This document shows positions 34,384 through 43,896 of a stretch of 64,000 bases of DNA, piece by piece (the first letter of the stretch is position 1; every line of letters begins with the position of its first letter). The DNA is taken from the NCBI GenBank assembly GCA_910579275.1, contig CAJTTO010000008.1:1-64000 (forward strand), read 5' to 3'. The DNA comes from an uncultured Lachnospiraceae bacterium. Lineage in GTDB: Bacteria; Bacillota; Clostridia; Lachnospirales; Lachnospiraceae. The position numbers were made by a program, and so were the translations under genes. The notes under the pieces were generated by a model. It made no database searches and was not told where the DNA came from. It worked only from the letters and a program-made list of their open reading frames with translations.

Positions 34384-34485
34384 GCATTTCCACGTCCTTT
34401 TATAGTATAGTTGCAATTAAGAAAAAAGACCTGACCCATTATCGTTCAAGCCTTTATTTTTTGTCAAATCATTTACTTATATAAT

Positions 34486-34514
34486 AGTATAACTTTTTGA
34501 CTGTTAAATTGCAA
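34486..34514 (-). promoter_or_regulatory. Candidate promoter of the pilB unit
   Basis: On the minus strand TTGCAA (34514-34509) and TATACT (34491-34486) are 17 bases apart, about 100 bases before the pilB start. Confidence 0.5.
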
Positions 34515-34537
34515 TAATTATACAATTATTTTGTCAA

Positions 34538-35608
34538 TTATGCGTAAAAATCCTTGTACCATTGTGCAAAACGCCGCAGGCCGTCCCGCAGGCTCGTTTC
34601 CGGTTTAAACCCAAAATCGCGCTCAAGCGCATGCACGTCGGCATAGGTGACCTCCACATCCCCCGGCTGCATCCCTACCAGCTCCTTGTGCGCTTCAAAA
34701 TCATAGTCCTGCGGCAAAACCCCCGCAGCCTTGAGTTCATCCTGCAGTATCTCGACAAAATCAAGCAGATTTTCCGGCTGATTGTTTCCGATATTGTAAA
34801 TCATGTACCGCACGCCATCGTCATTCGGAAGGGGCGCGCACTCCATTACAGCCGTCACAGCCGTCACGATATCGTCAATGTAGGTGAAATCACGCTTGCA
34901 GTTTCCGTAATTGAATATCTGAATCTTCTTGTTGTTCACAAGCTTGTCCGTAAACCCAAAATATGCCATGTCAGGACGTCCCGCAGGACCATATACGGTA
35001 AAGAACCGCAGACCCGTAGATGGTATCCCATATAGCTTTGCATAGGCATGTGCAAGCAGCTCATTTGATTTTTTGGTGGCTGCATAGAGCGATACCGGAT
35101 TGTCAACCTTGTCTTCCGTCGCATATGGAATTTTCTTATTGCTGCCATACACGGAGGAAGAGCTTGCGTACACAAGATGCTCCACACCATCTGCGCCGTT
35201 GTCATAGCTGTGGCGGCACGCTTCCAGTATATTGTAAAAGCCAATCAGGTTTGACTCGACATACGCGTCCGGATTCTCGATGCTGTAACGCACCCCTGCC
35301 TGCGCCGCGAGATTAACGACCACCTGCGGATGATATTTCTCAAACAGTTCACTTATCAGTGCCTTGTCCGCGATACTGCCCCTGACAAACGAAAAATCGC
35401 CCGACACGGCATCCGCAAGCTCCTGAATCTGCTTCAGCCGAAACTCCTTGAGCGAGACATCATAATAGTCATTCATATTGTCAATACCGATGATATGCAC
35501 ATTTTCCGTACATTTTAAAAGCGCAAGCACTAGATTGGATCCGATAAAGCCGGCTGCCCCTGTCACAAGTATCTTTTTGTGTTCAAGTGTAACATTTTTT
35601 TTCAACAT
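34538..35608 (-). CDS. NAD-dependent epimerase, probably UDP-glucuronate 4-epimerase
   Basis: 356 residues of the extended SDR family. NAD-binding GAAGFIGSN (16-24), ASSSSVYG with the catalytic Ser/Thr, and YAATKKS (YxxxK). Blocks DNMNDYYDVSLKEFRL, AGVRYSIENPDAYV and GRPDMAYFGFTDKL are typical of UDP-glucuronate 4-epimerases, which make UDP-galacturonate for capsule or wall glycans. AAGGAGAAGGG precedes the ATG. It stands alone, upstream of pilB in the same direction. Confidence 0.85.
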   Translation of the reverse strand: MLKKNVTLEHKKILVTGAAGFIGSNLVLALLKCTENVHIIGIDNMNDYYDVSLKEFRLKQIQELADAVSGDFSFVRGSIADKALISELFEKYHPQVVVNLAAQAGVRYSIENPDAYVESNLIGFYNILEACRHSYDNGADGVEHLVYASSSSVYGSNKKIPYATEDKVDNPVSLYAATKKSNELLAHAYAKLYGIPSTGLRFFTVYGPAGRPDMAYFGFTDKLVNNKKIQIFNYGNCKRDFTYIDDIVTAVTAVMECAPLPNDDGVRYMIYNIGNNQPENLLDFVEILQDELKAAGVLPQDYDFEAHKELVGMQPGDVEVTYADVHALERDFGFKPETSLRDGLRRFAQWYKDFYA

Positions 35609-35734
35609 ATCCCTTCTCCTTCTACATCCTGTTTTTTATAGTATATCATTTCTGCCTTTTTAACACAATGAACTGTAACCAAATCTTTTCCCTTGCATAC
35701 AATATATATGAACAAAGTGCAGGCGGTTCTGTAT

Positions 35735-36439
35735 ATGAAACATTATAATCGCATATTCAATATATTATACACCATATGTCTGTGCCTGACTGTGCTTGCA
35801 CTGGCAAGACAGCTCCTGCCGTACAAAACTGTTTTTACCAGTTCTCATGCAGTGAAAAGCAATCCCGCAAATGATTCTGTGGAAGTCAAGCGCGTGGCGC
35901 TCACCTTTGACGACGGTCCGCATCCTGTGTACACGGAAAAGCTGCTTGATGCTCTTAAGGAGCGCGGTGTTTCGGCAACTTTTTTCGTTACGGGAGAACA
36001 TGCGGAACTGCATCCTGACATTATAAAAAGAATCCATGACGAAGGACACTTAATCGGAAACCACACCTACAGCCATATTCAGCTTACTTCCGCAAACAAA
36101 GAGCAGTTTCAGGACGAACTGATCCAGACAAACAAAATCCTTTCCGAGATAACCGGCGACGAAATCCAGTACGTGCGTCCTCCCTATGGTTCCTGGGACA
36201 AAAAAATCGAGACGGAGCTTAATATGTTTCCCGTACTCTGGAATGTCGATCCGCTTGACTGGTGCACCGCCAATGCCAGCCGTGTGGCAAACGCTGTCCT
36301 CAAAAAAGTAACGGACAACGACATCATCCTCCTGCACGATTATTACGATACTTCTGTAGATGCCGCCATTATGGTGGTCGACGAGCTGCAAAAACAAGGG
36401 TATGATTTTGTCACTGTCGACAAAATACTGTTTGATTAA
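35735..36439 (+). CDS. Polysaccharide deacetylase (NodB domain)
   Basis: About 234 residues. One membrane helix near the N-terminus (IFNILYTICLCLTVLAL), then a NodB domain with motif 1 TFDDGPH, motif 2 HTYSH, motif 3 RPPYGSWD and LLHDYYD near the end. It removes acetyl groups from peptidoglycan or chitin-like glycans on the outer face. I use the ATG at 35735 (AGGCGG about 10 bases upstream); two earlier in-frame ATGs lack a site. Confidence 0.88.
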   Translation: MKHYNRIFNILYTICLCLTVLALARQLLPYKTVFTSSHAVKSNPANDSVEVKRVALTFDDGPHPVYTEKLLDALKERGVSATFFVTGEHAELHPDIIKRIHDEGHLIGNHTYSHIQLTSANKEQFQDELIQTNKILSEITGDEIQYVRPPYGSWDKKIETELNMFPVLWNVDPLDWCTANASRVANAVLKKVTDNDIILLHDYYDTSVDAAIMVVDELQKQGYDFVTVDKILFD

Positions 36440-36519
36440 ACCGTAAATTTATGCCATTATTATAAATGGAAACTTTGCGTTTCCTGTCATTTATCGGATT
36501 ACGAACGGAGAACTACATT

Positions 36520-37506
36520 ATGCGTAAAAAAATACTGCTCCTTGTCCTGCTGCTCATACTCTGTTTTTTTGCGGGCATTCTTCTTGGCAGCGTCCCGCTG
36601 TCACCGTGGAATGTCCTAAGATGCCTTGCGGGATACGACAAGGAATCTACCGCCTATGTGCTTATTCATACCGTGCGGCTTCCACGCGCCGCCGGAGCGT
36701 GCCTTGCAGGAACAGGGCTTGCCACTGCGGGCGTACTCCTGCAGTATGTCATGAACAACTCCCTCGCAAGCCCAAACACCATCGGCGTAAACTCCGGTGC
36801 GGGTTTTGCCGTCATGCTTGCGCTATTACTTGGAAACGGACAAGTTTCCTTCATCCCTGCCGCCGCTTTCCTTGGCGCCCTTGCCACCTCGCTTGCCATC
36901 TTCGGCGTTGCCTATATGGCGGACAGCTCACGCACCACCATTATTCTTGCCGGAATTACTGTCTCGAGCTTTTTAAATGCAGGCATCAACACAATCAAGA
37001 TTCTTGACACAGATATTTCCGTCAATCTCACTTCGTTTATGATTGGTTCGCTGTCCGGCATCACCTACGAAGATATAAAGGCTCCCGGCGCTGCCATTCT
37101 CGCAGCGCTTTTGACGACACTTCTTTTAACCAGATCCGTCAATGTCCTTGGGCTAGGAGATGACATCGCGCGTTCCCTTGGAATGCATGTCCCTGCTGTC
37201 CGTCTGGTCATACTGATTCTGGCAAGCATTCTGGCAGGCTGTGTCGTAAGCTACGCTGGGCTGCTCAGCTTTGTCGGGCTTGTTGTCCCGCATATATGCC
37301 GCAGGCTTTTCGGAAATGATGCGCGGTACCTCCTGCCCTGTTCCGCATTGCTGGGCGCCAGCTTTGTTCTAACATGCGATATGCTAGGGCGCGTACTGTT
37401 TGCACCGTTTGAACTTCCGGCAGGCGTTCTCATGTCCTTTATCGGAGGACCGTTTTTCCTGTATCTGCTGTTGAAAAAGAAAGGGGGGCGCAGAGTCAAT
37501 GCTTGA
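36520..37506 (+). CDS. FecCD-family iron/cobalamin ABC permease
   Basis: About 328 residues with the expected multiple membrane helices. Typical motifs are RLPRAAGACLAGTGLATAG, NSLASPNTIGVNSGAGF and SYAGLLSFVGLVVPHICRRL near the coupling loop. It forms the channel of a siderophore-, heme- or cobalamin-type importer. CGGAG lies 10 bases before the ATG at 36520; the longer frame from 36466 is unsupported. Its end overlaps the ATPase start by eight bases. Confidence 0.9.
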   Translation: MRKKILLLVLLLILCFFAGILLGSVPLSPWNVLRCLAGYDKESTAYVLIHTVRLPRAAGACLAGTGLATAGVLLQYVMNNSLASPNTIGVNSGAGFAVMLALLLGNGQVSFIPAAAFLGALATSLAIFGVAYMADSSRTTIILAGITVSSFLNAGINTIKILDTDISVNLTSFMIGSLSGITYEDIKAPGAAILAALLTTLLLTRSVNVLGLGDDIARSLGMHVPAVRLVILILASILAGCVVSYAGLLSFVGLVVPHICRRLFGNDARYLLPCSALLGASFVLTCDMLGRVLFAPFELPAGVLMSFIGGPFFLYLLLKKKGGRRVNA

Positions 37507-38257
37507 ATTTTGTAATATCAGTGCAAGCTGTGGTACAACGCCTATACTAAACAATATTTCTGTCTGTTTTAAAAAGGGGGAAGTCACCGCTGTCATCGGT
37601 CCAAACGGCTGTGGCAAAACAACCCTGCTCCAATGCCTGAACGGTTCCTCAAAAGTCACCTCGGGCGCCATCCTCCTCGAAAAGACAGATTACCTTGCCA
37701 TGCCGCTTAAGGAACGCGCCCGCCGTGTCTCCTTTCTGCCTCAGGTGCGCACGATGATTCCCTCCCTGCCAGTCAAGACGCTTGTCGAGCACGGTCGTTT
37801 CCCGCATCTTGGATTTGCGCGCAAAAAATCCGAAACAGATATTGCCATTGTCAATGATGCCATGCAGTTTACCTGTGTGGATGCGTACGCCGAACAGTAT
37901 GCTGACACACTGTCAGGAGGTATCCGCCAGCGCGCCTTTTTTGCCATGACACTTGCCCAGGACTGTGACTATATTGTCCTTGACGAGCCAGCCACATACC
38001 TTGACTTGAAAGGGCAGCGCGAATTGGCAGAAATGATTTTACAGCTGAAGAATCAGGGAAAAACCGTTATCCTTGTCCTTCATGACCTTGGACAAGCGCT
38101 CAAGATTTCTGACACTGTTGTCATAATGCAGGACAGAAAAATAGCTGCTACAGCCACTCCGAAAGAGTGCATGCAGCAGCATATTATTGAAGATATTTTT
38201 GATGTCCGGCTGAAGGAATTCTCTGACGACGAGGGACATTACTATTTCTTTTATTAA
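37499..38257 (+). CDS. FecE-type ABC ATP-binding protein
   Basis: 252 residues. Walker A GPNGCGKTTLLQ (about 34-45), signature TLSGGIRQRAFFAM, Walker B YIVLDEPATYLDL and switch His in LVLHDLGQAL. It pairs with the permease in front. Its stop TAA overlaps the stop of the convergent substrate-binding protein gene; no terminator separates them. Confidence 0.92.
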   Translation: MLEFCNISASCGTTPILNNISVCFKKGEVTAVIGPNGCGKTTLLQCLNGSSKVTSGAILLEKTDYLAMPLKERARRVSFLPQVRTMIPSLPVKTLVEHGRFPHLGFARKKSETDIAIVNDAMQFTCVDAYAEQYADTLSGGIRQRAFFAMTLAQDCDYIVLDEPATYLDLKGQRELAEMILQLKNQGKTVILVLHDLGQALKISDTVVIMQDRKIAATATPKECMQQHIIEDIFDVRLKEFSDDEGHYYFFY

Positions 38258-39333
38258 TCTGCGTCCCTCTGTTCTTCCCCATAAAGAATATCCGCAAGCT
38301 TCTGATACGCTTCACCCCACCTTGCGTTAGGTTTCAGGTTATACAGCTCTTTTTCAAGCATAACATATCTGCCCTCCTTTACAGCCGTCAGCTGATTCCA
38401 TGCCGGATTTCCAAGCAGCGTCTTCTCAATGTTCTGGAGCACCGCTTCCGCATCACTGCCCTGTGTTGTCACAAAGACAAAGTCAGGATCTGCCGTTATA
38501 ATCGCCTCCATGCTCAGGTCATCGAGCAGACTGTCATCATCATCCGCAATGTTGACACAGCCCAAATCCGCAAGCATCTCGCCGCCGACACTCCCATAAC
38601 TTCCTTTTGCCTTGATACTTGACGCACTCGCCCTCAAAAACACAATCTTCGGTGCCGGCTTCCCCTCCATATTCCTTAAGCTGACCTGCTCGCGCACCTT
38701 ATCAATCTGTGCCTTCACGGCATACCCGTTTTTCTCGAGAAGATCCTTTCTTCCTGTTATGTCAGTGCAGATTTCAAGCATATTCATGTACTCATTAAAA
38801 TTCGATACGGAAAAATACGCCGTTGTGATGCCCGCATCCGCGAGAATCTTCTCCATATCCATATCTGCATCCGTGTTTGCACTCGCGATTACCAGATCCG
38901 GCTTCGCTGCAATCACTTTCTCGATATCAGGCTCCACATGGGAACCAATGTTTACCACATCCGCACCCAAATTCAAGTCAAAGCTGGTCCATGCGTCATT
39001 GGCAGCCCCTACTACCTCACCGCCTGCAAGCAGCCAGATATCCGCAAAACTGCCAATCATGGCAATTACCCTGTCGTGGCGCTCCACAGACACCGTCCTG
39101 CCAATATCGTCCATAAACGTGACACCCGTTTCCTGCGTCTCCGACGCCGCATCTTCCTCCGCTTCCTTTTCGAGCTTCTCCTCAAGGATGCTGCTTCTCG
39201 ACTGGCTCTGGCTCTCCTCCTCCACAGCCTCGACTGCGTTGACCGTGTCGACGTCCGCCTTTTGTGCGCAGCCTGTCAGCAGTATCGCTGACAGAATAAG
39301 AGGTGCACACCATTTCCCGATAAATTTTTTCAT
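38254..39333 (-). CDS. FecB/BtuF-like substrate-binding lipoprotein
   Basis: 359 residues. Signal peptide with lipobox LLTGC (Cys about 22), an acidic Glu/Ser-rich linker, then a class III periplasmic-binding fold (TFMDDIGRTVSVERHDRVIA, KPDLVIASANTD, ADLGCVNIADDDDSLLDDLS, ADPDFVFVTTQGSD). It would capture an iron chelate or cobalamin for the FecCD/ATPase pair encoded convergently. Only 25 bases separate it from the DUF4250 gene upstream, so it may be transcribed with the com/hol run rather than with its transporter. Confidence 0.88.
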   Translation of the reverse strand: MKKFIGKWCAPLILSAILLTGCAQKADVDTVNAVEAVEEESQSQSRSSILEEKLEKEAEEDAASETQETGVTFMDDIGRTVSVERHDRVIAMIGSFADIWLLAGGEVVGAANDAWTSFDLNLGADVVNIGSHVEPDIEKVIAAKPDLVIASANTDADMDMEKILADAGITTAYFSVSNFNEYMNMLEICTDITGRKDLLEKNGYAVKAQIDKVREQVSLRNMEGKPAPKIVFLRASASSIKAKGSYGSVGGEMLADLGCVNIADDDDSLLDDLSMEAIITADPDFVFVTTQGSDAEAVLQNIEKTLLGNPAWNQLTAVKEGRYVMLEKELYNLKPNARWGEAYQKLADILYGEEQRDAD

Positions 39334-39358
39334 CTCCTCAAAACCCCCAAATGATTTC

Positions 39359-39532
39359 TCATCGAAACTGATTTTCTGTCTCGTCGTAATGATAATCTAT
39401 CTGGCGCAATTTGTCTACTATTTTCTGCATATCCTCGTCTGTATCTTCGCAGAATGCCGCAAGGCTCGGATAATAGTCCCTAAGCTTCAAATTAATGTAG
39501 CTTAGGAGCATCACTGGATCGTTTGGCATCAT
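39359..39532 (-). CDS. DUF4250 family small protein
   Basis: 57 residues starting MMPNDPVMLLSYINLKLRD and ending YDETENQFR, matching the DUF4250 pattern (NDP-MLLS-N-KLRD near the start, Y-NQF at the end). Function unknown. The start ATGATG overlaps the TGA of holA, with AAGGAGAAGG upstream, so translation is probably coupled. Confidence 0.85.
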   Translation of the reverse strand: MMPNDPVMLLSYINLKLRDYYPSLAAFCEDTDEDMQKIVDKLRQIDYHYDETENQFR

Positions 39533-40542
39533 TTTGCTTCCTTCTCCTTTCTGTATCCATTCTCCGCACTAAGCCCCACAATTATCAGCTCCACGCTCAG
39601 CACGTCCGGCATACGTCCCGTCTTTACACGCTCCTCCGCCTCTACACATGTCCTGAGTGCCGCCTCAAGCTGCGGCTGCTTAAACTGTGCTGCCTGAGGA
39701 ATATATTTTTTCCTGAGAAAATACGGGTTCAATCCGGTCTGGCTCGCAATATCGCTCTCCTGATACCCCTTTGTCTTCATCTCCTTAACCTGCAAAAGCA
39801 TATGGAACTGTCGGGCAATCAGCGCCAGTATCTTCATCGGCGCTTCTTTCAGGGCAAGCAGGTTGTAGTATAATTCCAGCGCCCGTTTCTGGTTTTTCTG
39901 TGCAACTGCCTCAACCATGTCAAATATCTGGTTCTGAATCTGTACGATACACAGCTCCTCGACATCCGAAGCCGTGATTCCCTCATCATAATACTTATAA
40001 CAAACGAGTTTCTCAACCTCTCTTCTGATGTTTTCCATGCTGGTACCGGTTTTGTCTATCAGCAGGTTCAGCGCATCCGGCGTAATCTGTTTTGCCTCCT
40101 TTTTGAGCAGTCCAAGAACCCACTTTTTGAGTGTCGCCTCGTCCTGCATCTCGCAGAGTGCCGCATAGCCCTTTGCCGAAACTGCCTTGTAGAGTTTTCC
40201 GCGCTTATCCACTTCTCCCTCCACAAAGATCATATAGGTCGAGTCGGGAATTGTTTTAACAAGTTCGGCAATTTTATCATTCCCACTTTTGAACCAGCCG
40301 CTGTTCTCAATAATAATCACCCTGCGCTCCGCAAAAAAAGGCATCGTTCCCGCGATGTCCGCAACCTCCCCGGCGTCGATATCCTTGCCTGCGTAAACAC
40401 TGCAGTTCATGGCATCGTCCTCCGGTACAAGCGCCTTTTTCAGATTGTCGCGGTACTGCCTGCGCAAATACGCCTCCTCCCCATACAGAAGATAAATATT
40501 GCCAAACTGCCCACTCTTGATATCCTGCGCAATCCGTTTCAT
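39529..40542 (-). CDS. holA: DNA polymerase III subunit delta
   Basis: 337 residues, normal for HolA, the clamp-loader subunit that opens the sliding clamp. N-terminal NIYLLYGEEAYLRRQYRDNL stands for the degenerate Walker region; IIIENSGWFK, GTSMENIRREVEKLVCY and APMKILALIARQFHMLLQVK are typical of the delta family. Overlaps comEC by four bases (ATGA) in front and DUF4250 behind. The comEC-holA neighbourhood is common in Firmicutes. Confidence 0.95.
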   Translation of the reverse strand: MKRIAQDIKSGQFGNIYLLYGEEAYLRRQYRDNLKKALVPEDDAMNCSVYAGKDIDAGEVADIAGTMPFFAERRVIIIENSGWFKSGNDKIAELVKTIPDSTYMIFVEGEVDKRGKLYKAVSAKGYAALCEMQDEATLKKWVLGLLKKEAKQITPDALNLLIDKTGTSMENIRREVEKLVCYKYYDEGITASDVEELCIVQIQNQIFDMVEAVAQKNQKRALELYYNLLALKEAPMKILALIARQFHMLLQVKEMKTKGYQESDIASQTGLNPYFLRKKYIPQAAQFKQPQLEAALRTCVEAEERVKTGRMPDVLSVELIIVGLSAENGYRKEKEAK

Positions 40543-42839
40543 GATCTGCTCCTTTTATATGGTGTAACCGTATAATTTCCTTTTTTAATTCGAATCCTTA
40601 TGGCTCCTGTGTCCTTTGTTATCATTATGTCACTTCCCGCTTGTCTTAACCGCTCAATCGTCTCAATATGCGGATGTCCGTAACTGTTATCCTCCCCGCA
40701 CGAAATTATGCCAAGCTGCGGGGCAGCCAAAGTGATAAGTTCCTCTGTGTTTGCCGTCCGCGAACCGTGATGAGACGCCTTATAAATATCAATCCCTGTA
40801 AAGTCCGCGCTGCCTGCAAGTATTTTGGCGGCCTCATATTCCCCATCCGCCTCCACGTCTCCTGTCAGCAGCGCATTCACCGTTTCAGTTTCCATGTCTC
40901 CTGTACACTCCTTAATTTCAAGCTTCATGACAAGCGAACCGGCATTTCGGTCGGATGTCTCATACTCCCCATGCGGATGCAGCACTTCAAAGCACAGTCC
41001 ATGTGCCGTCACTTTATCTCCAGCCGCCATCTCATACAATGGTATATTGCCTGCTTTGCACAATGCCGCCAAATTCTCATATGCCTCATCTTTCACCGCG
41101 GCGCATGGTATGCATATTCTGCCTATCACAATTCCGCTCCCTGCACTGCCCTCAAGCATTTCCAGCACGCCTGAAATATGGTCTCTGTCAAGATGTGTCA
41201 GAAAAACCACATCAAGTTTTGAAACACCCATATATTTCAGATACGGGACAATTGTATACTGCCCTACGCTGCGCTCCGAAGTGCTTCCCCCGTCAATCAG
41301 AAAATGTTCCCCCGCAGCGCTCTCAATCCATATGCAGTCACCCTGCCCCACATCGAGGAATGTCATGGACGCACCGTCCGTCGAAGAAGCACTTATCAGA
41401 ACCACTGCCGCAAGAAGCGTCACCCACTTTACATGCAGCGGCAGACCAATCCCGATGCCGCGCTTTTCACATGCTTTTCCTTTTGAAAAGTATACTGCAT
41501 AGCGGTGTGCCGCATATAGGAACACTAGTGCCGCAATGTATGCGCAGACCCGCCAGTCCGCAGGTCTTCCGACAATCCACTCCGCATAGGGGAGCTTCAA
41601 TGATATCCCGCAGAGCCACTCAAAAGCACAGAGCAGGATATGGCACAATTCTCCGGCAAGCTTTGCCATCCCGCTTCCTATCACCGCCGACAGACTGCCT
41701 AACCCCAGACAGAAAAGTCCGGACACCATCACAACAGTCATGGCCGGTATAATGATCAGGTTCAGCAAAAACGAGTACACGGGAAACCCATAATATACAC
41801 ACAGCATTATCGGAAAATGTACCATAAATATACTGAAACCCGCGCACAGTGAGGAACCGGCTCCCTGAAGCAGACTTTTGATGCAGACACCTTTTCTGCG
41901 GGTCTCTGCGTGGCTGTCTGATGGTTGAATGACGGCACCAAAACAGCCGATACCAAGCACTGCCCCAAACGAGAGTAAAAAACCTGCATGATACAGGTAA
42001 AGGGGCTGCTCCACAAGTATCAGCACCGCTGCCAGTGCAAGCGCCGTGAGCATATCATATGTCCGCCGCAGCAGTTTCGCTGTAAGCTGCATGGCAAACA
42101 TAAACACCGCCCGATACGCTGAGCTGCCCATTCCAACCATATTCCCATATGCAGTCATCAGAAAGATTGCCGTCAGCGCACAGAAACCCTGTGGAAGATA
42201 TGCTTTTCGCAACAGTTTGTACAGCCCCATTCCAAGCAATGTTATGTGTAGTCCCGATATGGCAAAAATATGCGCTATCCCGCTTCTCTGAAAGAGCTGT
42301 TTGCTCTGCGCATCAAGTCCCGACTTTGTCCCAAGAATCATTGCTTTCATGACAGATGCGTCCTTCTCGGAAAGAACCCTGTCAAATATATTTCCAAGGT
42401 AACATCTTATCCGGTATAACGTCTCATGATAAAACGAATATCCGCTTCCGGCTGTGCATATCTTTGCCTTATACAGTTTAAAGTCTATGCCAAGTATCTG
42501 ATAATAGCTCTTTGCATCGAAGCCTCCGGGATTTCGCGCCCGTTTCAGATACGACACTTCCCCTTCCACGACAACCGTACTCCCCATCTTGGGCTCCGTT
42601 GTCATATCATCCGGTTCCATATAACATATTACATTTCCGTCAGATGAACTGCCGCTGATATCCTTTAGATACAGCACACATGTGCTGCCCTGCTGCTCCT
42701 TTTGGTACACTTCGCCGCGCAGCACGACACTGCTGCCCTCCGGAATGTCATATATGGTTTCCTGTGCCGGATTCCATTTCAGATATAAGAACACAATCGC
42801 CACAAATGCCGCACAGACACAGCACAGTGGTCTTTTCAT
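40539..42839 (-). CDS. comEC: DNA uptake channel protein ComEC/Rec2
   Basis: 766 residues. N-terminal soluble segment with helix (CAAFVAIVFLYLKW; VVLRGEVYQKE), then the Competence membrane domain (FQRSGIAHIFAISGLHITLLG is characteristic) with about eight helices, and from about 500 a metallo-beta-lactamase-like domain with FLDVGQGDCIWIE, LIDGGS and THLDRDHISG. It carries single-stranded DNA across the membrane during transformation. Full length, no frameshift. Follows the GerMN gene by 51 bases. Confidence 0.95.
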   Translation of the reverse strand: MKRPLCCVCAAFVAIVFLYLKWNPAQETIYDIPEGSSVVLRGEVYQKEQQGSTCVLYLKDISGSSSDGNVICYMEPDDMTTEPKMGSTVVVEGEVSYLKRARNPGGFDAKSYYQILGIDFKLYKAKICTAGSGYSFYHETLYRIRCYLGNIFDRVLSEKDASVMKAMILGTKSGLDAQSKQLFQRSGIAHIFAISGLHITLLGMGLYKLLRKAYLPQGFCALTAIFLMTAYGNMVGMGSSAYRAVFMFAMQLTAKLLRRTYDMLTALALAAVLILVEQPLYLYHAGFLLSFGAVLGIGCFGAVIQPSDSHAETRRKGVCIKSLLQGAGSSLCAGFSIFMVHFPIMLCVYYGFPVYSFLLNLIIIPAMTVVMVSGLFCLGLGSLSAVIGSGMAKLAGELCHILLCAFEWLCGISLKLPYAEWIVGRPADWRVCAYIAALVFLYAAHRYAVYFSKGKACEKRGIGIGLPLHVKWVTLLAAVVLISASSTDGASMTFLDVGQGDCIWIESAAGEHFLIDGGSTSERSVGQYTIVPYLKYMGVSKLDVVFLTHLDRDHISGVLEMLEGSAGSGIVIGRICIPCAAVKDEAYENLAALCKAGNIPLYEMAAGDKVTAHGLCFEVLHPHGEYETSDRNAGSLVMKLEIKECTGDMETETVNALLTGDVEADGEYEAAKILAGSADFTGIDIYKASHHGSRTANTEELITLAAPQLGIISCGEDNSYGHPHIETIERLRQAGSDIMITKDTGAIRIRIKKGNYTVTPYKRSRS

Positions 42840-42890
42840 CTTTCAAACTTTCCTCCAGTTATTATTCTATCCGTTTCTGCCAAAGACCAA

Positions 42891-43838
42891 TCACTCCACA
42901 AGCGACAAATTCCGCTCAAATACGGTAGAAAGCTCGTATTTGTCCCGAAACTTCCCGTCCTTATTTCCCTCAATGGCGATCTGTACTTTATTAATGTTGC
43001 TCAGCTCCACGAGTGAATTGACAATTGAATAGATTGTCACATCCGTCGTCACATTATTGACTGCTGTAATCAGCGTATTGTCAAAAGTCAGGTAGCAGAC
43101 ACCATCCTTGACCGTACTGCTAATCAGCTTGGTTCCCGGACTAATCGTCGGATAGGATTTGTCGTTTGCCGGACCGCTGATCAGCTGCTCAACGACCAGC
43201 TTTTCCATCGGTACATTGGAGACATCCGCATTGTGGGTCAATTCCCTGTTCACGCTAATCAGTCCGTCCCCGGACTCATTCGCAAAATATAACCGCAGAT
43301 TGACCTTGCTCTCCGCCGTCTCCACCTGCGTTCCTGCATTGTCGACAAACATGTCCGCGGTCATAATCCCTATGGCGTTTCCGGACAAATCCGTAAGTGA
43401 TTCCCCATTTATCGTAATCATCACGTAGCGCACGCCCGGAATGTTTGTGAGACTCCTGACAAGCGCCGCCCTCGTCAGCACTTCCGTCGTCTTTGGAAGT
43501 TCTTTATACTTTTCCCCGAGAGACACAATGACCTGCTCACCGTCATACGAATATGTGATAATATTAATCCCTGTCGTGAGCGTTGCCTTCAGTTCCTTGT
43601 TGTCCGGAACGGAACACAGCAGTGTCAGCACTTCCACAATGCGTTCCTTGGTATCCTCGCTCTCAAAATAATGGGTCTCTGTCACAAGCTTTGTCTCATT
43701 TTTATTCAGATAGGATATATCTACAGGCGTCCCTTTTTCTTCCGTTTTACTGCATCCGCCTGTCAAAACCATCATCAGACACACAAACATCAACATCGGA
43801 AAAAACATATGCCGCCTGCCCTCAGACATTAAATTCAT
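42891..43838 (-). CDS. GerMN-domain lipoprotein
   Basis: About 315 residues. Signal peptide with lipobox LTGGC; two GerMN-like beta domains follow (first around EQVIVSLGEKYKELPKTTEV, LVRSLTNIPGVRYVMITING; second around VNLRLYFANESGDGL, EQLISGPANDKSYPTI, CYLTFD). In Bacillus GerM acts in sporulation and germination; related proteins accompany WalRK-type systems. GGGGGAGTTGT precedes the ATG chosen at 43838. It follows the kinase gene in the same direction, so a role as regulator or target of the kinase is plausible. Confidence 0.85.
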   Translation of the reverse strand: MNLMSEGRRHMFFPMLMFVCLMMVLTGGCSKTEEKGTPVDISYLNKNETKLVTETHYFESEDTKERIVEVLTLLCSVPDNKELKATLTTGINIITYSYDGEQVIVSLGEKYKELPKTTEVLTRAALVRSLTNIPGVRYVMITINGESLTDLSGNAIGIMTADMFVDNAGTQVETAESKVNLRLYFANESGDGLISVNRELTHNADVSNVPMEKLVVEQLISGPANDKSYPTISPGTKLISSTVKDGVCYLTFDNTLITAVNNVTTDVTIYSIVNSLVELSNINKVQIAIEGNKDGKFRDKYELSTVFERNLSLVE

Positions 43839-43896
43839 ACAACTCCCCCATTCCTGCCAAAGTCTGCAAATCCGTGCAAAAAACCTTCCTTTCACA

